Notes: generated by a model not told the origin, from the sequence alone. A stretch of 64,000 nucleotides of DNA from MFD02979-c5 sp963705385 (GCA_963705385.1 OY970075.1:682001-746000); one strand, 5' to 3'; numbered from the stretch's first letter, positions 35,171-44,839 are shown. Program-made: numbers and translations.

Positions 35171-36250
35171 ATGGTCCGTTACATTGAAAGTTTGAAAGTC
35201 CTTTTTCAACCACACCTGTGGCTCATTCACCCCATTGCTGTGTTAAGCGTTGCTATAGCACTAACCTATGGTTACTATCTGCTTTACCAGCGTGTCCACG
35301 CCAAGCTGGTTAAAAATAACCACTTCATCATTAGCGCGCTGCTACAAGCTATTTACTGGCCTTTGATCATTTTTGTTTGGATGGATGCTGTCTTTGCTAT
35401 CATCCGGGTGTTTACAGACAACCTAGATGCTACTGTAGTCAACTTTGTAGGCATATTGCGTACCATAAGTTGGATCTTACTCTTGGCATGGGTTTTCATG
35501 CGTTTTATCAAGTTATTCGAAAAGCTTTTGCTCAGCGGACTGTTGACGAAAAAACATCCCGATGAAACTATAGTTCAGGCCATAGGAAAGCTGTTACGTG
35601 TGATAGCTATCATCATTGTTGTCCTATTCATATTGCCTGTATTAGGTATCCCTGCTTCTGGTATTGTAGCCTTCGGGGGTGGTTCTGCCATTGTGGTAGG
35701 TGTTGGAGCACAACAAATTTTGGCCAATTATTTTGGGGGACTGATTATCTATTTGGACCGTAATTTTAAAGTAGGTGATTGGATATACTCCTCTGAAAAG
35801 GAGATAGAGGGTACGGTAGAACATATTGGCTGGCGCTCTACCCAGATTAGAACTTTTGATAAACGAGCGCTTTACATACCTAATGCAGCTTTTTCTTCAA
35901 TTATCATGGTCAATGCCAGCCGAATGACCCACCGGCGTATCAAAGAGACAATAGGTATTCGCTATGCAGACGCACATGTTTTAGGACAAATCACCGAAGA
36001 TATCCGTGCTATGTTGCAAGCCCACCTTGGCATAGACCAGCGACAAAATTCGTTGGTGCATTTTGCAGGGTTTGGACCTTCTTCCCTACATATAAGCATC
36101 TCTGCCTTTACCAAAACCAAAGACTGGAAGACTTACCGAGATATACAACAAGAGGTGTTCTTAAAGGTAATTCATATTATTGAACACTATGGGGCAGCAC
36201 TTGCCTTACCTGCTAGGAACGTATATCTAGATGCTCAGCAACAATTATAG
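35171..36250 (+). CDS. MscS-family mechanosensitive ion channel
   Basis: 359 residues. Four or so membrane segments in the first 190 residues (for example PIAVLSVAIALTYGYYLLYQ and IIIVVLFILPVLGI), the last being the pore helix GIVAFGGGSAIVVGVGAQQI with alternating G/A. The cytoplasmic beta domain begins with LIIYLDRNFKVGDWI and GTVEHIGWRSTQIRTFDKR. It relieves osmotic pressure by opening under membrane tension. No fused ligand domain. It stands alone between gatB and the broken PIN gene. Confidence 0.9.
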   Translation: MVRYIESLKVLFQPHLWLIHPIAVLSVAIALTYGYYLLYQRVHAKLVKNNHFIISALLQAIYWPLIIFVWMDAVFAIIRVFTDNLDATVVNFVGILRTISWILLLAWVFMRFIKLFEKLLLSGLLTKKHPDETIVQAIGKLLRVIAIIIVVLFILPVLGIPASGIVAFGGGSAIVVGVGAQQILANYFGGLIIYLDRNFKVGDWIYSSEKEIEGTVEHIGWRSTQIRTFDKRALYIPNAAFSSIIMVNASRMTHRRIKETIGIRYADAHVLGQITEDIRAMLQAHLGIDQRQNSLVHFAGFGPSSLHISISAFTKTKDWKTYRDIQQEVFLKVIHIIEHYGAALALPARNVYLDAQQQL

Positions 36251-36341
36251 TTTGGGATAGACAGCCTAGCTTTTTAGCTCAAACATAAATGCAGCGATCT
36301 ACAAGCGAAGCGAGGATGCTGATTATTTCCTTATCTATAGG

Positions 36342-36697
36342 ATGCGGTTTTATTTAGATACTTCGGTCTTTGGTGGGTTCTACGATCCTGAGTTCTCAGA
36401 CGATACGGAGCAGCTCTTTGAGGAGATTGTATGTGTAAAAATCAAAGTAGTCTACTCTTACTTGACTCAAAAAGAGCTAGAAGGAGCTCCGAAAAGGGTC
36501 AGAAGGCTAGTGGATAGGATACCTGCCCCAAAATATGTAAGTGATGCGCAGCATATCGCTGTAGCTACCATTCAAGGAGTTAATACTTTAGTGAGTTGGA
36601 ATTTTCGGCACATGGTTAATTTCTTTAGAATACAACAGTATAACTCAATAAATTTGAGGTGTGGATATAAGACTATAGATATCAGAAGTGTTTGGTC
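36342..36697 (+). pseudogene. PIN-domain toxin gene, internally deleted and interrupted by IS
   Basis: The frame starts MRFYLDTSVFGGFYDPEF (first acidic residue of the PIN site) and continues KELEGAPKRVRRLVDRIPAP. It then jumps straight to SDAQHIAVATIQGVNTLVSW, so the 25-30 residues that normally join these blocks in this PIN family are missing. It continues RIQQYNSINLRCGYKTIDIR, and the normal ending (IRSPREV-like) is cut where the insertion element begins near 36689; the open frame runs on into IS sequence to 36788. PIN toxins cut RNA using four acidic residues; this copy is almost certainly inactive. No antitoxin gene is recognised in the 91 bases upstream. Confidence 0.7.
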
Positions 36698-37506
36698 CCA
36701 GAGAGAAGTGGTTTGGATCAATATTAAAATATTCCGGATGCGCCCTCCATTCATTAATAATAAATTGCCACGGGGTCTTGCCCTTTAGACTCTTCAGCCG
36801 CTTGGCAAAGTTATAAGCCATCAGATAAGCATGAAGGTGTTCTTTTAGTTGTAGATGACTTGCATATGTAAACGTATTTACTGTAGCTTCTTTTAACCCG
36901 CTGTTCATGCGCTCTACTTGTCCATTAGTCCATGGATGCTTCAATTTAGTCTTTCTGTGCTCTATAACATGTTCTTTGCACGTGCGTTCAAATATGTGTG
37001 TAAAAGCATTTTTATGATGCTCATGGTTTGTGAATTGAATCCCATTATCGGTGAGCACCTTGTGAATTTTGTATGGCACTACCTGAATTAACTCACGCAA
37101 AAATGCTGCTGCAATCAACTTGGTTTGACGCTCGTGGAGCTCTGCATAAGCAAACTTAGAAGCTCTATCTATACCAACGTAGAGATAAAGCTTACCTTGT
37201 GCAGTGCTAACTTCCGTAATATCAACATGGAAATAGCCGATTAGGATATTGTTTAAATTTCTTTTTCTGAGCAGCTATAGCTTGTTTTTTAGGAAGAACA
37301 GAACAAGCATGTCTCTTAAGGCACCTGTGTAAAGAGGATCTAGTCAAACGAGGTATTATCTCCTGGAGACTGTATAGGACATCATCAAGGGGTAATTGTG
37401 TCATCTTCCTAAATGCCACTATTGCTTGTTCTTGAGCCTCTGATAGTACTGTAGACTTTATCTTCTTAGGCCCCATAGGAAGATCTTGGAGATTTTCCCT
37501 TATCAC
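36645..37506 (-). pseudogene. IS481-family transposase, N-truncated with one frameshift
   Basis: Two adjacent minus-strand frames make up one transposase. The first (37222-37506) reads NLQDLPMGPKKIKSTVLSEA, LPLDDVLYSLQEIIPRLTRS and KKKFKQYP. The second continues IGYFHVDITEVSTAQGKLYL, GIDRASKFAYAELHERQTK, KVLTDNGIQFTNHEHH and WTNGQVERMNSGLK. The DDE residues (HVD, TDN, VER) are intact. The frames join if one base is removed at 37241-37242 (TT on the plus strand). The upstream third of the protein is missing. The last residues before the stop at 36645 come from PIN-gene DNA outside the element. Confidence 0.8.
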
Positions 37507-37541
37507 TAATCTGCAGGGAAAGTATTTGGCTGTAGGATAGA
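36689..37541 (-). mobile_element. IS481-family insertion sequence, truncated
   Basis: The right end begins TGTTTGGTCCCAGAGAG at about 36689, fitting an IS481-type TGT terminus, and cuts the PIN gene. The left end is absent: sequence typical of the element runs to a few bases before the stop of the neighbouring 924-residue gene with no matching inverted repeat. The transposase is truncated and frameshifted, so the element cannot move on its own. Confidence 0.65.
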
Positions 37542-37545
37542 ATAC

Positions 37546-40320
37546 CTATGGTAGTGTTAGTACTTGTTTTGAGAAATTGTGTTCAAAGCAAGCATGAATG
37601 TATAAGCTCCTTTCCTCTTCTGAAAACGACAGTTTCACTTTGTGGCTACTGCGTAAAGGAACATTGTGAATGAGCTTGCCTGTATGGTCGTACAGGTAGG
37701 TAAGCTGCTTGTCTAGATCTGTGAGCACATAGAACTGGTAACTACCTCCAAAGTCATAATACTGCAATATTAAACGCTGTGCCTTGATTGGGTGTTCAAA
37801 AATCAGGCCCTCTGATTCGTCCATCACAGCTACTTTATCCGCATTTTGCCGCATGATAACGTACTTACGACCTGTAAGGCTGTCAGGGCACAAAACAAAG
37901 CGAGTAGTAGCTTCTGCTTGGTACAGTTGCAGGCTTTCCTGTACTTCCCCGGCTAGGTTCAATTGAACGCGCTTTCCTGCATCTGTCAAGACAACCAAGC
38001 TGGTATCGTGAGCAGCTTTGCCTTGGCTTATAAACAGTGGATTGTGCATTGCTGCTTTCAGGTCAACAGGAAAGCCAGGGTAGCTTTGGCCTTTTGGGTT
38101 GAGCACCTGTAAAATACCGTTTTCTTGTAGTGCCATGAAGTAGTCTTTGCCTTGTATTTTTCGATGAAAAGGGGGAACTGCAAAACTTTGCTGTAAATCC
38201 TGGGGGTTCCAGGCAGGTAGGGGTTTGTAATGACTGTCCTTTAGATAGACCTCACCTCGTGCAGTAGCTACCAAGAGACGGTAGTGCTTGTCCTTGTTGT
38301 CATCAACCACATGAAGGTGCACAGGCTTATCAGACTGAGGAAGCAGGTAGGGATACTTACCCACCTTGCGGCCATAATAGTCGAGCAGATGGAGGTGGGT
38401 GGCGGTAGCAAATAAGTACTGGATCTTGTTATTCTTGTAAAAATCAACCTCGAATAAGCCCGTGGTAATAGGCCCTTCTAGATTTTTTTTCCAGAGCAGC
38501 TTTCCGGTTCTATCAAGGAAGTACAACTGGTGTTGGGCGTCTTGTAGCAGCACATAATGGCCTGAGCCCCGGTGGCTCTTTACCACCCAAGGTTGGGTGA
38601 TGATAGGCGCTTCTGCTTGGAAGGACATGGAAGTAATTATACTCCTTTGCAAAACCCTTTCCTGTACAGCTTCTAGCTGCTGTTCCTGGTTTTTTGGGGG
38701 TGGATAGGCTCCTTTGTGTTTGAGCAATATGCTCATGTAGCAGCCTGTGTCTTGTTCATGCAGTAGCTGCAAGCTGGCATGTAAAAATTTGTGCAGTGAA
38801 CCAGCATGGGCCTCTAGTACTTGCTGCCAGGTAGGTTTGAGAAGGCGTAGGATTTGTGGCCATGCTTTAGGGAGGTCAATGAAAAGGCTAAAGTGAGCCT
38901 GGTCTAAGGTGCTTTCTAAGAATACGTTTTGTGCTGGAGCCTTGGCCCAGGTTTTGCCTTGTTGGTATTGGGTATACCATGTTTGCAAGGCCAACTGACT
39001 ATTGGCTAAGACGATATAGTCTTCAACTTGAGTGATATAATGCGCTTCAAAGTCCGGAAAGAGCTGTCCTGGCAGCCAATGTTGGAAACAGTCAGCTTGT
39101 AGTTTAAAGGGTGTGACTGACTGTCCAGAGGCCTGGGAAGTCAAGGAGGTAAGCAAGTGAAGGCTTGTTAGTGCTTCGATAAAAGCTTGAGGATTACTTA
39201 CTTTTATAAAGACGAGCTGTCCCTCTTTGTGGCTATGCTTGGCTTCTAGTGTACAGCAGCCTATTTCACCCTTGAGTAAAGGATAAAGCGTAGGAGCAAG
39301 CAAACTAGTATCTGACTTTTTTGTTGTATGCGTTGGACCCATAGCCCTATACTGTTTTAAGGTGGCAAAGAGCTGCTCGGCGTCACTAAAAGTAAAATGC
39401 TGTAACACGGCTGTGCTTTGGGGCAGATAAGGGGCTAGCATCATGGCTCCAGCAGACTGGCCATCCAGGATATGTGTAAAGTATTGCTGCGCTGCTCCTT
39501 GGTCTTTAGTAAACCCGCTGAGTAGCAGGTGGTGGTTGGCTAGTTTGAGTTCGAGTTGGCTAGACTGTGTAAAAGTAGCCCAGGTAGTACTTAGTGTACT
39601 GAATAAGTCGCCTTTAACAAAGGGGCGCAAGACCTGAGGTAGCTGGCTCAAGTTAACATAAAGGCTCCCTTGCTTGTTTGCGGTTTTTTTAAAGCGCAGC
39701 AAGCCGCTTGGGGCCTTGCTGCTTAAACCCCGGATTACATCTTCGACCAACAAAGAAGAAAAACTAGCAATAATGTACTGATTATGCTTAATGTAGGAGA
39801 GATATTTGTGTTGCCCTATCTCTTTAACCTTATAGCCTGCATACTTTCTTATTGAACTGCTGTAGTCTTTGCTTGCTCTGATTTTGTTCGCAATTGTTCC
39901 CAAGAGCACTTGCGTGGCAGCTTCATGGGTATTGAAATAGAAGAGGTAGCCTAGCTGCTCTTCGCCCAGCCCGTGGACAGAGATAGTAAGTGACACTTCT
40001 TCCAAGAGCTTGGGATCTTCTACTAGCTCCTGAAGCAAGGAGAAGTTTTCTTGGATAGCCGCAAAAAAAGGCAATTGACTCAGGTCTTTGCCCATAGCGG
40101 TTTGTTGAAACGCCCTCCACTGCTTGCCAAAGTCCGTGGCTTCATACACTAGCGCTGCACTTTGGGGAATATAGGGAAGGGCGGCTGATGCTTGCTGCTT
40201 GCTGCGCCAGTGGGTATAATAAAAATAAGTGGCGCTGGCTAGGACTAAAAGTAAAGCGAGCAAAGAAATGGTTAACTTTTTCAAATTAGTTGAGAGGTTG
40301 TGAAGTATTTCGGCAGACAA
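37546..40320 (-). CDS. large membrane-anchored protein with C-terminal propeller-like repeats
   Basis: 924 residues, not recognised as a named protein; the N-terminal two thirds resemble the DUF3352 type found in Bacteroidota. An N-terminal anchor (LTISLLALLLVLASATYFYY) is followed by a large domain to about 560 containing PYIPQSAALVYEATDFGKQW. A C-terminal part of about 300 residues has propeller-like strands (HQLYFLDRTGKLLWKKNL, LHLLDYYGRKVGKYPYLL, TYLYDHTGKLIHNVPL), reminiscent of PQQ-type blades. Start is TTG. It probably faces the periplasm. No function can be given. The IS481 remnant abuts its 3' end but the stop is intact. Confidence 0.7.
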   Translation of the reverse strand: MSAEILHNLSTNLKKLTISLLALLLVLASATYFYYTHWRSKQQASAALPYIPQSAALVYEATDFGKQWRAFQQTAMGKDLSQLPFFAAIQENFSLLQELVEDPKLLEEVSLTISVHGLGEEQLGYLFYFNTHEAATQVLLGTIANKIRASKDYSSSIRKYAGYKVKEIGQHKYLSYIKHNQYIIASFSSLLVEDVIRGLSSKAPSGLLRFKKTANKQGSLYVNLSQLPQVLRPFVKGDLFSTLSTTWATFTQSSQLELKLANHHLLLSGFTKDQGAAQQYFTHILDGQSAGAMMLAPYLPQSTAVLQHFTFSDAEQLFATLKQYRAMGPTHTTKKSDTSLLAPTLYPLLKGEIGCCTLEAKHSHKEGQLVFIKVSNPQAFIEALTSLHLLTSLTSQASGQSVTPFKLQADCFQHWLPGQLFPDFEAHYITQVEDYIVLANSQLALQTWYTQYQQGKTWAKAPAQNVFLESTLDQAHFSLFIDLPKAWPQILRLLKPTWQQVLEAHAGSLHKFLHASLQLLHEQDTGCYMSILLKHKGAYPPPKNQEQQLEAVQERVLQRSIITSMSFQAEAPIITQPWVVKSHRGSGHYVLLQDAQHQLYFLDRTGKLLWKKNLEGPITTGLFEVDFYKNNKIQYLFATATHLHLLDYYGRKVGKYPYLLPQSDKPVHLHVVDDNKDKHYRLLVATARGEVYLKDSHYKPLPAWNPQDLQQSFAVPPFHRKIQGKDYFMALQENGILQVLNPKGQSYPGFPVDLKAAMHNPLFISQGKAAHDTSLVVLTDAGKRVQLNLAGEVQESLQLYQAEATTRFVLCPDSLTGRKYVIMRQNADKVAVMDESEGLIFEHPIKAQRLILQYYDFGGSYQFYVLTDLDKQLTYLYDHTGKLIHNVPLRSSHKVKLSFSEEERSLYIHACFEHNFSKQVLTLP

Positions 40321-40512
40321 ATGTACACAGGTTTCCTAATTCCCTCAAGCTAGGAGGAGGTAAGAAAAACGCAAGCAACCAAGTACTTACACTTGGGCCT
40401 TTTGTACTGCATTTAAAAATACAGCAGCAGGAGACAGTTGAGTAGTAGGGCAGCAGGTAGGCTCTTTGGCCTCTCCTAAAAGTCAACCTTTATGGGTCAG
40501 GCCTAGGCTCTG

Positions 40513-41136
40513 TTATCTTTGAGCACGCATCAGGTATACTAACTGCTTGTGTTCAAAAAAAGGTTCATCAAAGAAATGGCTCAGAGGGTAGGTGCGTTGC
40601 TGGATAGGGAGATGGAGGGGTTGATCGCCTTGAAGATAAAGGAAACCGTTGGGCATATCATGCTGTGCATGAGGAGCAAGCTTGTCTTTGAGCCAGCCAT
40701 AGAAGGTATTAAGTTGAGTTACTGCCCTGCCCAAGATAAAGTCATACTGCTGCTCAACCCTTTCAGCCCTAATCTGAAAAGTAGCTACATTGACTAACCC
40801 CAATTCCTCAGCAATATGCCGGACAGCGTTGATTTTTTTACCAACAGAGTCTATAAGATGGAACTGTGCCTCTGGAAACATGATAGCTAAGGGGATTCCT
40901 GGGAATCCACCTCCTGTGCCTACGTCCAAAATTCTAGAACCAGGCCTAAAAGCCACTACTTTGGTAATGCTTAAGGAATGTAGTACGTGTCTTAAATAAA
41001 GATGCTTTATGTCCTTGCGAGAGATCAGGTTGAGTTTTTGGTTCCAGTTTTCGTAAATGGGCCCCATTTCTCTAAACTGCTCCTGTTGTCTACTAGACAA
41101 GGAGCCAAAGTAGTGAAAGATTATTGCTGGAGACAT
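40513..41136 (-). CDS. rsmG: 16S rRNA (guanine-527-N7)-methyltransferase
   Basis: Methylates G527 of 16S rRNA with S-adenosylmethionine. Clear GidB family: MGPIYENWNQKLNLISRKDI, RHVLHSLSITKVV, and the SAM motif ILDVGTGGGFPGIPLAI, then LIDSVGKKINAV. 207 residues, normal. It lies in a minus-strand run downstream of clpC (263 bases away) and upstream of the 924-residue gene. Confidence 0.94.
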   Translation of the reverse strand: MSPAIIFHYFGSLSSRQQEQFREMGPIYENWNQKLNLISRKDIKHLYLRHVLHSLSITKVVAFRPGSRILDVGTGGGFPGIPLAIMFPEAQFHLIDSVGKKINAVRHIAEELGLVNVATFQIRAERVEQQYDFILGRAVTQLNTFYGWLKDKLAPHAQHDMPNGFLYLQGDQPLHLPIQQRTYPLSHFFDEPFFEHKQLVYLMRAQR

Positions 41137-41399
41137 GCGGGGTAATTCATTAAGTAAGCTGACAATTGGAGCTGATTTTTATTGGTATTTGTTAGGCTGT
41201 GTTTAGATGGTGGCTAGGTGCTTCTCTTGAACCTGTTTGTCGTTGCACGCACTGCGGGGATCCTACCAAGTAGTTATAGAATACCAAAAGCAAACATGCT
41301 AACACCTTCATCAGGCGCTTTAGTGATTCCCTACCTCACTTGAACTCTTTGGCTAGCAGATACTGAATTTTTATCTTTAAGGTTTGTGCTGATTGTATG

Positions 41400-43949
41400 C
41401 TACGAATTGCCAGGCGCCTGCACTGGCTCTTTGTGCTTATTTGTTGGCTTAACCTGTAGCTCCAGCTCAGAACTTTTTTTCTCGTGAGTAGCCCGTATGG
41501 TATCACCTGGCTGTATTGCTGCTGCTAGCACCTTGGCTGTGATTGCATCTTCTAGGTAGCGCTGTAGGGCTCTTTTTAGGGGACGGACCCCATACTGCCG
41601 ATCATACCCCTGTTCGCACAAAAATTCTTTGGCTTTTTGTGTGACTTCAAGCTGGTAGCCTAAGGCCGTTATTCTTTGGCATAGCCGTTTAAGTTGGATG
41701 TCGATGATCTGGTGAAGCTGTCCCTTGTTAAGTGTATGCAAGACAATGACGTCATCTAGCCTGTTGATAAATTCAGGGCTAAAGGTCTTTTGAAGTGCTT
41801 TGTGAACTTTGGCTTCGATAGCAGTAGTGGTGTCTGCCTTTTGGGCCTGTGTAGCAAAGCCAAGGCTAGCATTTTGCATTTCCCTAGCGCCTAAGTTAGA
41901 GGTCATAATAATGATTGTATTTTTACAATCTATACTTCTCCCTAGCCCATCTGACAAAATACCATCATCCATCATTTGCAACAGCAGGTTATAGGTCTCA
42001 GGGTGTGCTTTTTCTATTTCATCTAGTAGAACAACGCTATAAGGGTTTTGCCGTATTTTTTCAGTGAGCTGTCCACCTTGTTCATAGCCCACATAGCCAG
42101 GGGGTGCTCCTACTAGCCTGGAGATAGAAAATTTCTCCATGTATTCACTCATGTCTATCCTGATCAGGGCACTTTCTTTGCCAAATAGCGCAACGGCTAG
42201 GGCTTTGGCTAGGGCTGTTTTACCGACCCCAGTAGGTCCTAAGAATATAAAAGTGCCCAGTGGTCTTTGAGGATCATGGAGTCCAATATGGCTTCTTTGT
42301 ATAGCCTTTACTATTTTTCTTACTGCCTCATCTTGACCTACAATACTTTCTTTGAGCTCACTTTCAAGTGTTAGGAGTTTAGCATCGTGCTTATGCGCTA
42401 TCCTTTGTGGAGGAATGTTCGCAATCTTGGCAACGACATCAACAATGTGGTCTGCAACAACAGCGTGTCGCTGCTGCTTGGTTGCTTCTTCCCACTTGGC
42501 CTTAGCCAGCTCAAGTTGAGCGTACAGTTTCCGTTCTTTGTCTCGCAGCTGTGCTGCTTCTTCATACTTCTGATTATTAACAACCCTACCTTTTGCTTGC
42601 TTTACTTTTGCGATAGCTGCTTCTAGCTTCGTAATACTTTCTGGAACTTGCAGATGCTGGATGTGTACGCTGGCGCCAGCTTCATCCATGACATCGATGG
42701 CTTTGTCTGGCAATAGCCGGTTACTGATATATCTATCTGAGAGCTCTACGCATGCACTGATGGCCTCTGGAGTGTAATTGACAGCATGGTGTTCTTCGTA
42801 ACTGGCCTTGAGGTTGTTGAGGATTGCTATGGTTTCCTCTTTAGTAGTAGGGGCTACAGTCACTACCTGGAACCTCCTTGCTAAGGCTCCTTCTTTTTCT
42901 ATGTATTGTTTGTATTCACTTGATGTAGTCGCACCAATGCACTGAAGCTCTCCTCTGGCCAGCGCAGGTTTAAGGATGTTAGAAGCATCAAGTGTACCTA
43001 TTGCACTACCAGCGCCTACGATGGTGTGTAGCTCATCAATAAAAAGGATAATATGTGGCAGTTTTTCTAGTTCACTCATCACCGCTTTGATGCGTTCTTC
43101 AAACTGGCCCCTGTACTTAGTACCTGCTATTAGTGCGGCCATGTCAAGGGTTATTATTTTTTTATCTAATAAAACTTTGGTGACTTTTCTTTGTGTAATG
43201 CGCAGGGCCAGCCCTTCTGCAATAGCGGTTTTGCCTACACCAGGCTCACCTACTAGCAAGGCATTGTTCTTTTTCCGCCTGCTCAAGATTTGGGCTACTC
43301 TTTCAATTTCTTTTTCGCGTCCTACAATTGGATCTAACTTTCCAGCCTCTGCTAACTTGGTTAGGTCTCTGCCAAACAAATTGAGTGCGGGGGTTTGTGC
43401 TTTTTCTGCTCCTTGCGCAGACAGGGAATAGCTGGAGGAACTATGCGTTTGTTTTTTTGAGGGATCTCTTTGGCCCCCCCCTGGTCCAAAATTCTCTGGA
43501 TACCATTGGGTTAACAGTACCAACTCTTCTACTACATCGTAGGTAATATTGAATTGGTGGAGAAGGTGAGCAGCCTGTAGGTCACTCTCTAAGATTGCCA
43601 GCAAAATATGTCCTGTCCCAACGCTTCCTACACCACGGGTTTGTGCGTCAGCAAAAATTTGCCTGAGTAAGTCTTCTACCTCGTGAGTAAGTGCTATTTG
43701 GTCTGGCCCAGATGGAGCGGACGGACACCGTTGTACACCCTTTTCCTTTACGGCCTGCTCGAGCATAGCGCTCAGAGCCATAATAGAGGTGTCCAAACGT
43801 CTAAAAACCTCAAAGGCTGCACAGGCTCCGTGCTGGAGTATACCTAGTAGCAAGTGCTCTGGATGTACTTGAGAACTTTTGAGCGCTACAGCTTCTTTCC
43901 TCGCTAAGGAAATAATTTCTTTGACTTGGTAAGACAAAACAACTTCCAT
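41400..43949 (-). CDS. clpC: ATP-dependent Clp protease ATP-binding subunit ClpC-type
   Basis: Hsp100 unfoldase that feeds ClpP. 849 residues: two Clp_N repeats (HPEHLLLGILQHG, GTGHILLAILESD), AAA1 with Walker A GEPGVGKT, a middle region with a UVR-like segment (EEAAQLRDKERKLYAQLEL), AAA2 with GPTGVGKT and YMEKFSISRLVGAPPGYVGY. A LGF tripeptide after the AAA2 helix (ASLGFATQ) could be the ClpP-docking loop. The C-terminal tail is basic and disordered. I chose ATG 43949 (MEVVLSYQVK). It follows wbqC by 44 bases, probably one transcript. Confidence 0.94.
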   Translation of the reverse strand: MEVVLSYQVKEIISLARKEAVALKSSQVHPEHLLLGILQHGACAAFEVFRRLDTSIMALSAMLEQAVKEKGVQRCPSAPSGPDQIALTHEVEDLLRQIFADAQTRGVGSVGTGHILLAILESDLQAAHLLHQFNITYDVVEELVLLTQWYPENFGPGGGQRDPSKKQTHSSSSYSLSAQGAEKAQTPALNLFGRDLTKLAEAGKLDPIVGREKEIERVAQILSRRKKNNALLVGEPGVGKTAIAEGLALRITQRKVTKVLLDKKIITLDMAALIAGTKYRGQFEERIKAVMSELEKLPHIILFIDELHTIVGAGSAIGTLDASNILKPALARGELQCIGATTSSEYKQYIEKEGALARRFQVVTVAPTTKEETIAILNNLKASYEEHHAVNYTPEAISACVELSDRYISNRLLPDKAIDVMDEAGASVHIQHLQVPESITKLEAAIAKVKQAKGRVVNNQKYEEAAQLRDKERKLYAQLELAKAKWEEATKQQRHAVVADHIVDVVAKIANIPPQRIAHKHDAKLLTLESELKESIVGQDEAVRKIVKAIQRSHIGLHDPQRPLGTFIFLGPTGVGKTALAKALAVALFGKESALIRIDMSEYMEKFSISRLVGAPPGYVGYEQGGQLTEKIRQNPYSVVLLDEIEKAHPETYNLLLQMMDDGILSDGLGRSIDCKNTIIIMTSNLGAREMQNASLGFATQAQKADTTTAIEAKVHKALQKTFSPEFINRLDDVIVLHTLNKGQLHQIIDIQLKRLCQRITALGYQLEVTQKAKEFLCEQGYDRQYGVRPLKRALQRYLEDAITAKVLAAAIQPGDTIRATHEKKSSELELQVKPTNKHKEPVQAPGNS

Positions 43950-43993
43950 TGTATACAAGGACTTTAAAAGAGAGACTACTCCCTAAGATAAGG

Positions 43994-44632
43994 TTAATTC
44001 TTATTTTTGTAAACGCTAGACTGCTGCAAAATAGTAAGTGCATGCTGCCCCTCGCAAAACAATAAGTCGATAATACTTAGGTTGGGATTAAAACCCTGCC
44101 CAAATACCTGTTGATATTGGAGTGGTTGGTAATAACAGCTGCAGTGTAACCTATTTTTAGGATAAAGGGCAGCTCGGGCGTCTATTATGTTTTCTGGTGG
44201 TTTTTTCTCGTACTGATTTGATAACTCTAGCTTTTTCTCGAGCTGCAGGAGCTGCAGGCAGGTCTGTAACAATGCCAGGTTAAGGTCAAACAGATAGGGA
44301 GGCCTTTTTAAGAAGATACTACGGAAGTATTCTGCAAAGTATTCAAAGTAAGGGGCTTTGCTATAGGCTGTGCAAAGTGCTCTCCAGTGTAAATTTACCC
44401 ATGACTGGGTGTAGTCAATCTCTAAGGCTTTATAGGGGATCTTGGTATTTCCTTTGCGCACCGGAACGGTCAGCCGCTCTACTTTTTGAGCGGTAAGTAT
44501 ATAGCACCTGTTTCGGTATGTTTGTTTTTGGTAATGCTCTTGGGCTTCTAACCTAATCGTATCGTGAGGTAGCAAACAAGCAAAATACGCTAGGCTGGGG
44601 AGGTAATGTAGGTCTATTAATAAAGTAGACAC
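43994..44632 (-). CDS. WbqC-like family protein
   Basis: 212 residues. The WbqC family (PF08889) pattern is seen: an N-terminal LHYLPSLAYFACLLPHDTI, then YQKQTYRNRCYIL (the usual QKRSYRNR-like segment), LTVPVRKGN, and HWRALCTAYSKAPYFEYF. The family was named from O-antigen loci in other bacteria but has no proven activity; in Bacteroidota it is widespread. Start is GTG. It precedes clpC in the same direction. Family assignment good, role unknown. Confidence 0.85.
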   Translation of the reverse strand: MSTLLIDLHYLPSLAYFACLLPHDTIRLEAQEHYQKQTYRNRCYILTAQKVERLTVPVRKGNTKIPYKALEIDYTQSWVNLHWRALCTAYSKAPYFEYFAEYFRSIFLKRPPYLFDLNLALLQTCLQLLQLEKKLELSNQYEKKPPENIIDARAALYPKNRLHCSCYYQPLQYQQVFGQGFNPNLSIIDLLFCEGQHALTILQQSSVYKNKN

Positions 44633-44808
44633 GTGGCGCTTTGAAAATTAGGAATGATTGGTTGTGGGGTAAGGACTTACAATAATGCTTAAGTGCACTC
44701 GAAATCAGCTTGTACTAAAGCTCAGGTAGAGGCTTTTTTTTAAATCCCCATTTAACTCTTTTGGGTATTGGCTGAATGCCAATGCATCAGGTTATTAGGC
44801 GGTTTTAC

Positions 44809-44839
44809 TTGTAGTAAAGCTGCTAATTCTCTACATTTG
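44809..44839 (+). promoter_or_regulatory. Bacteroidota -33/-7 promoter of tRNA-Phe
   Basis: TTG at 44809-44811, 20-base spacer, TACATTTG (perfect TAnnTTTG) at 44832-44839. Transcription should begin a few bases later, about 15 bases before the tRNA. Confidence 0.75.

Noticed and set aside
36251..36341. Antitoxin gene upstream of the PIN remnant
   Set aside because: Only an open stretch of about 25 codons without a start or recognisable antitoxin motif.
36698..36788. C-terminal extension of the PIN frame (VWSQREVVWINIKIFRMRPP)
   Set aside because: This stretch is the antisense of IS481 transposase DNA, not PIN sequence.
44640..44808. Further tRNA next to tRNA-Phe
   Set aside because: No second cloverleaf or GGTTCGA-type T arm was found.
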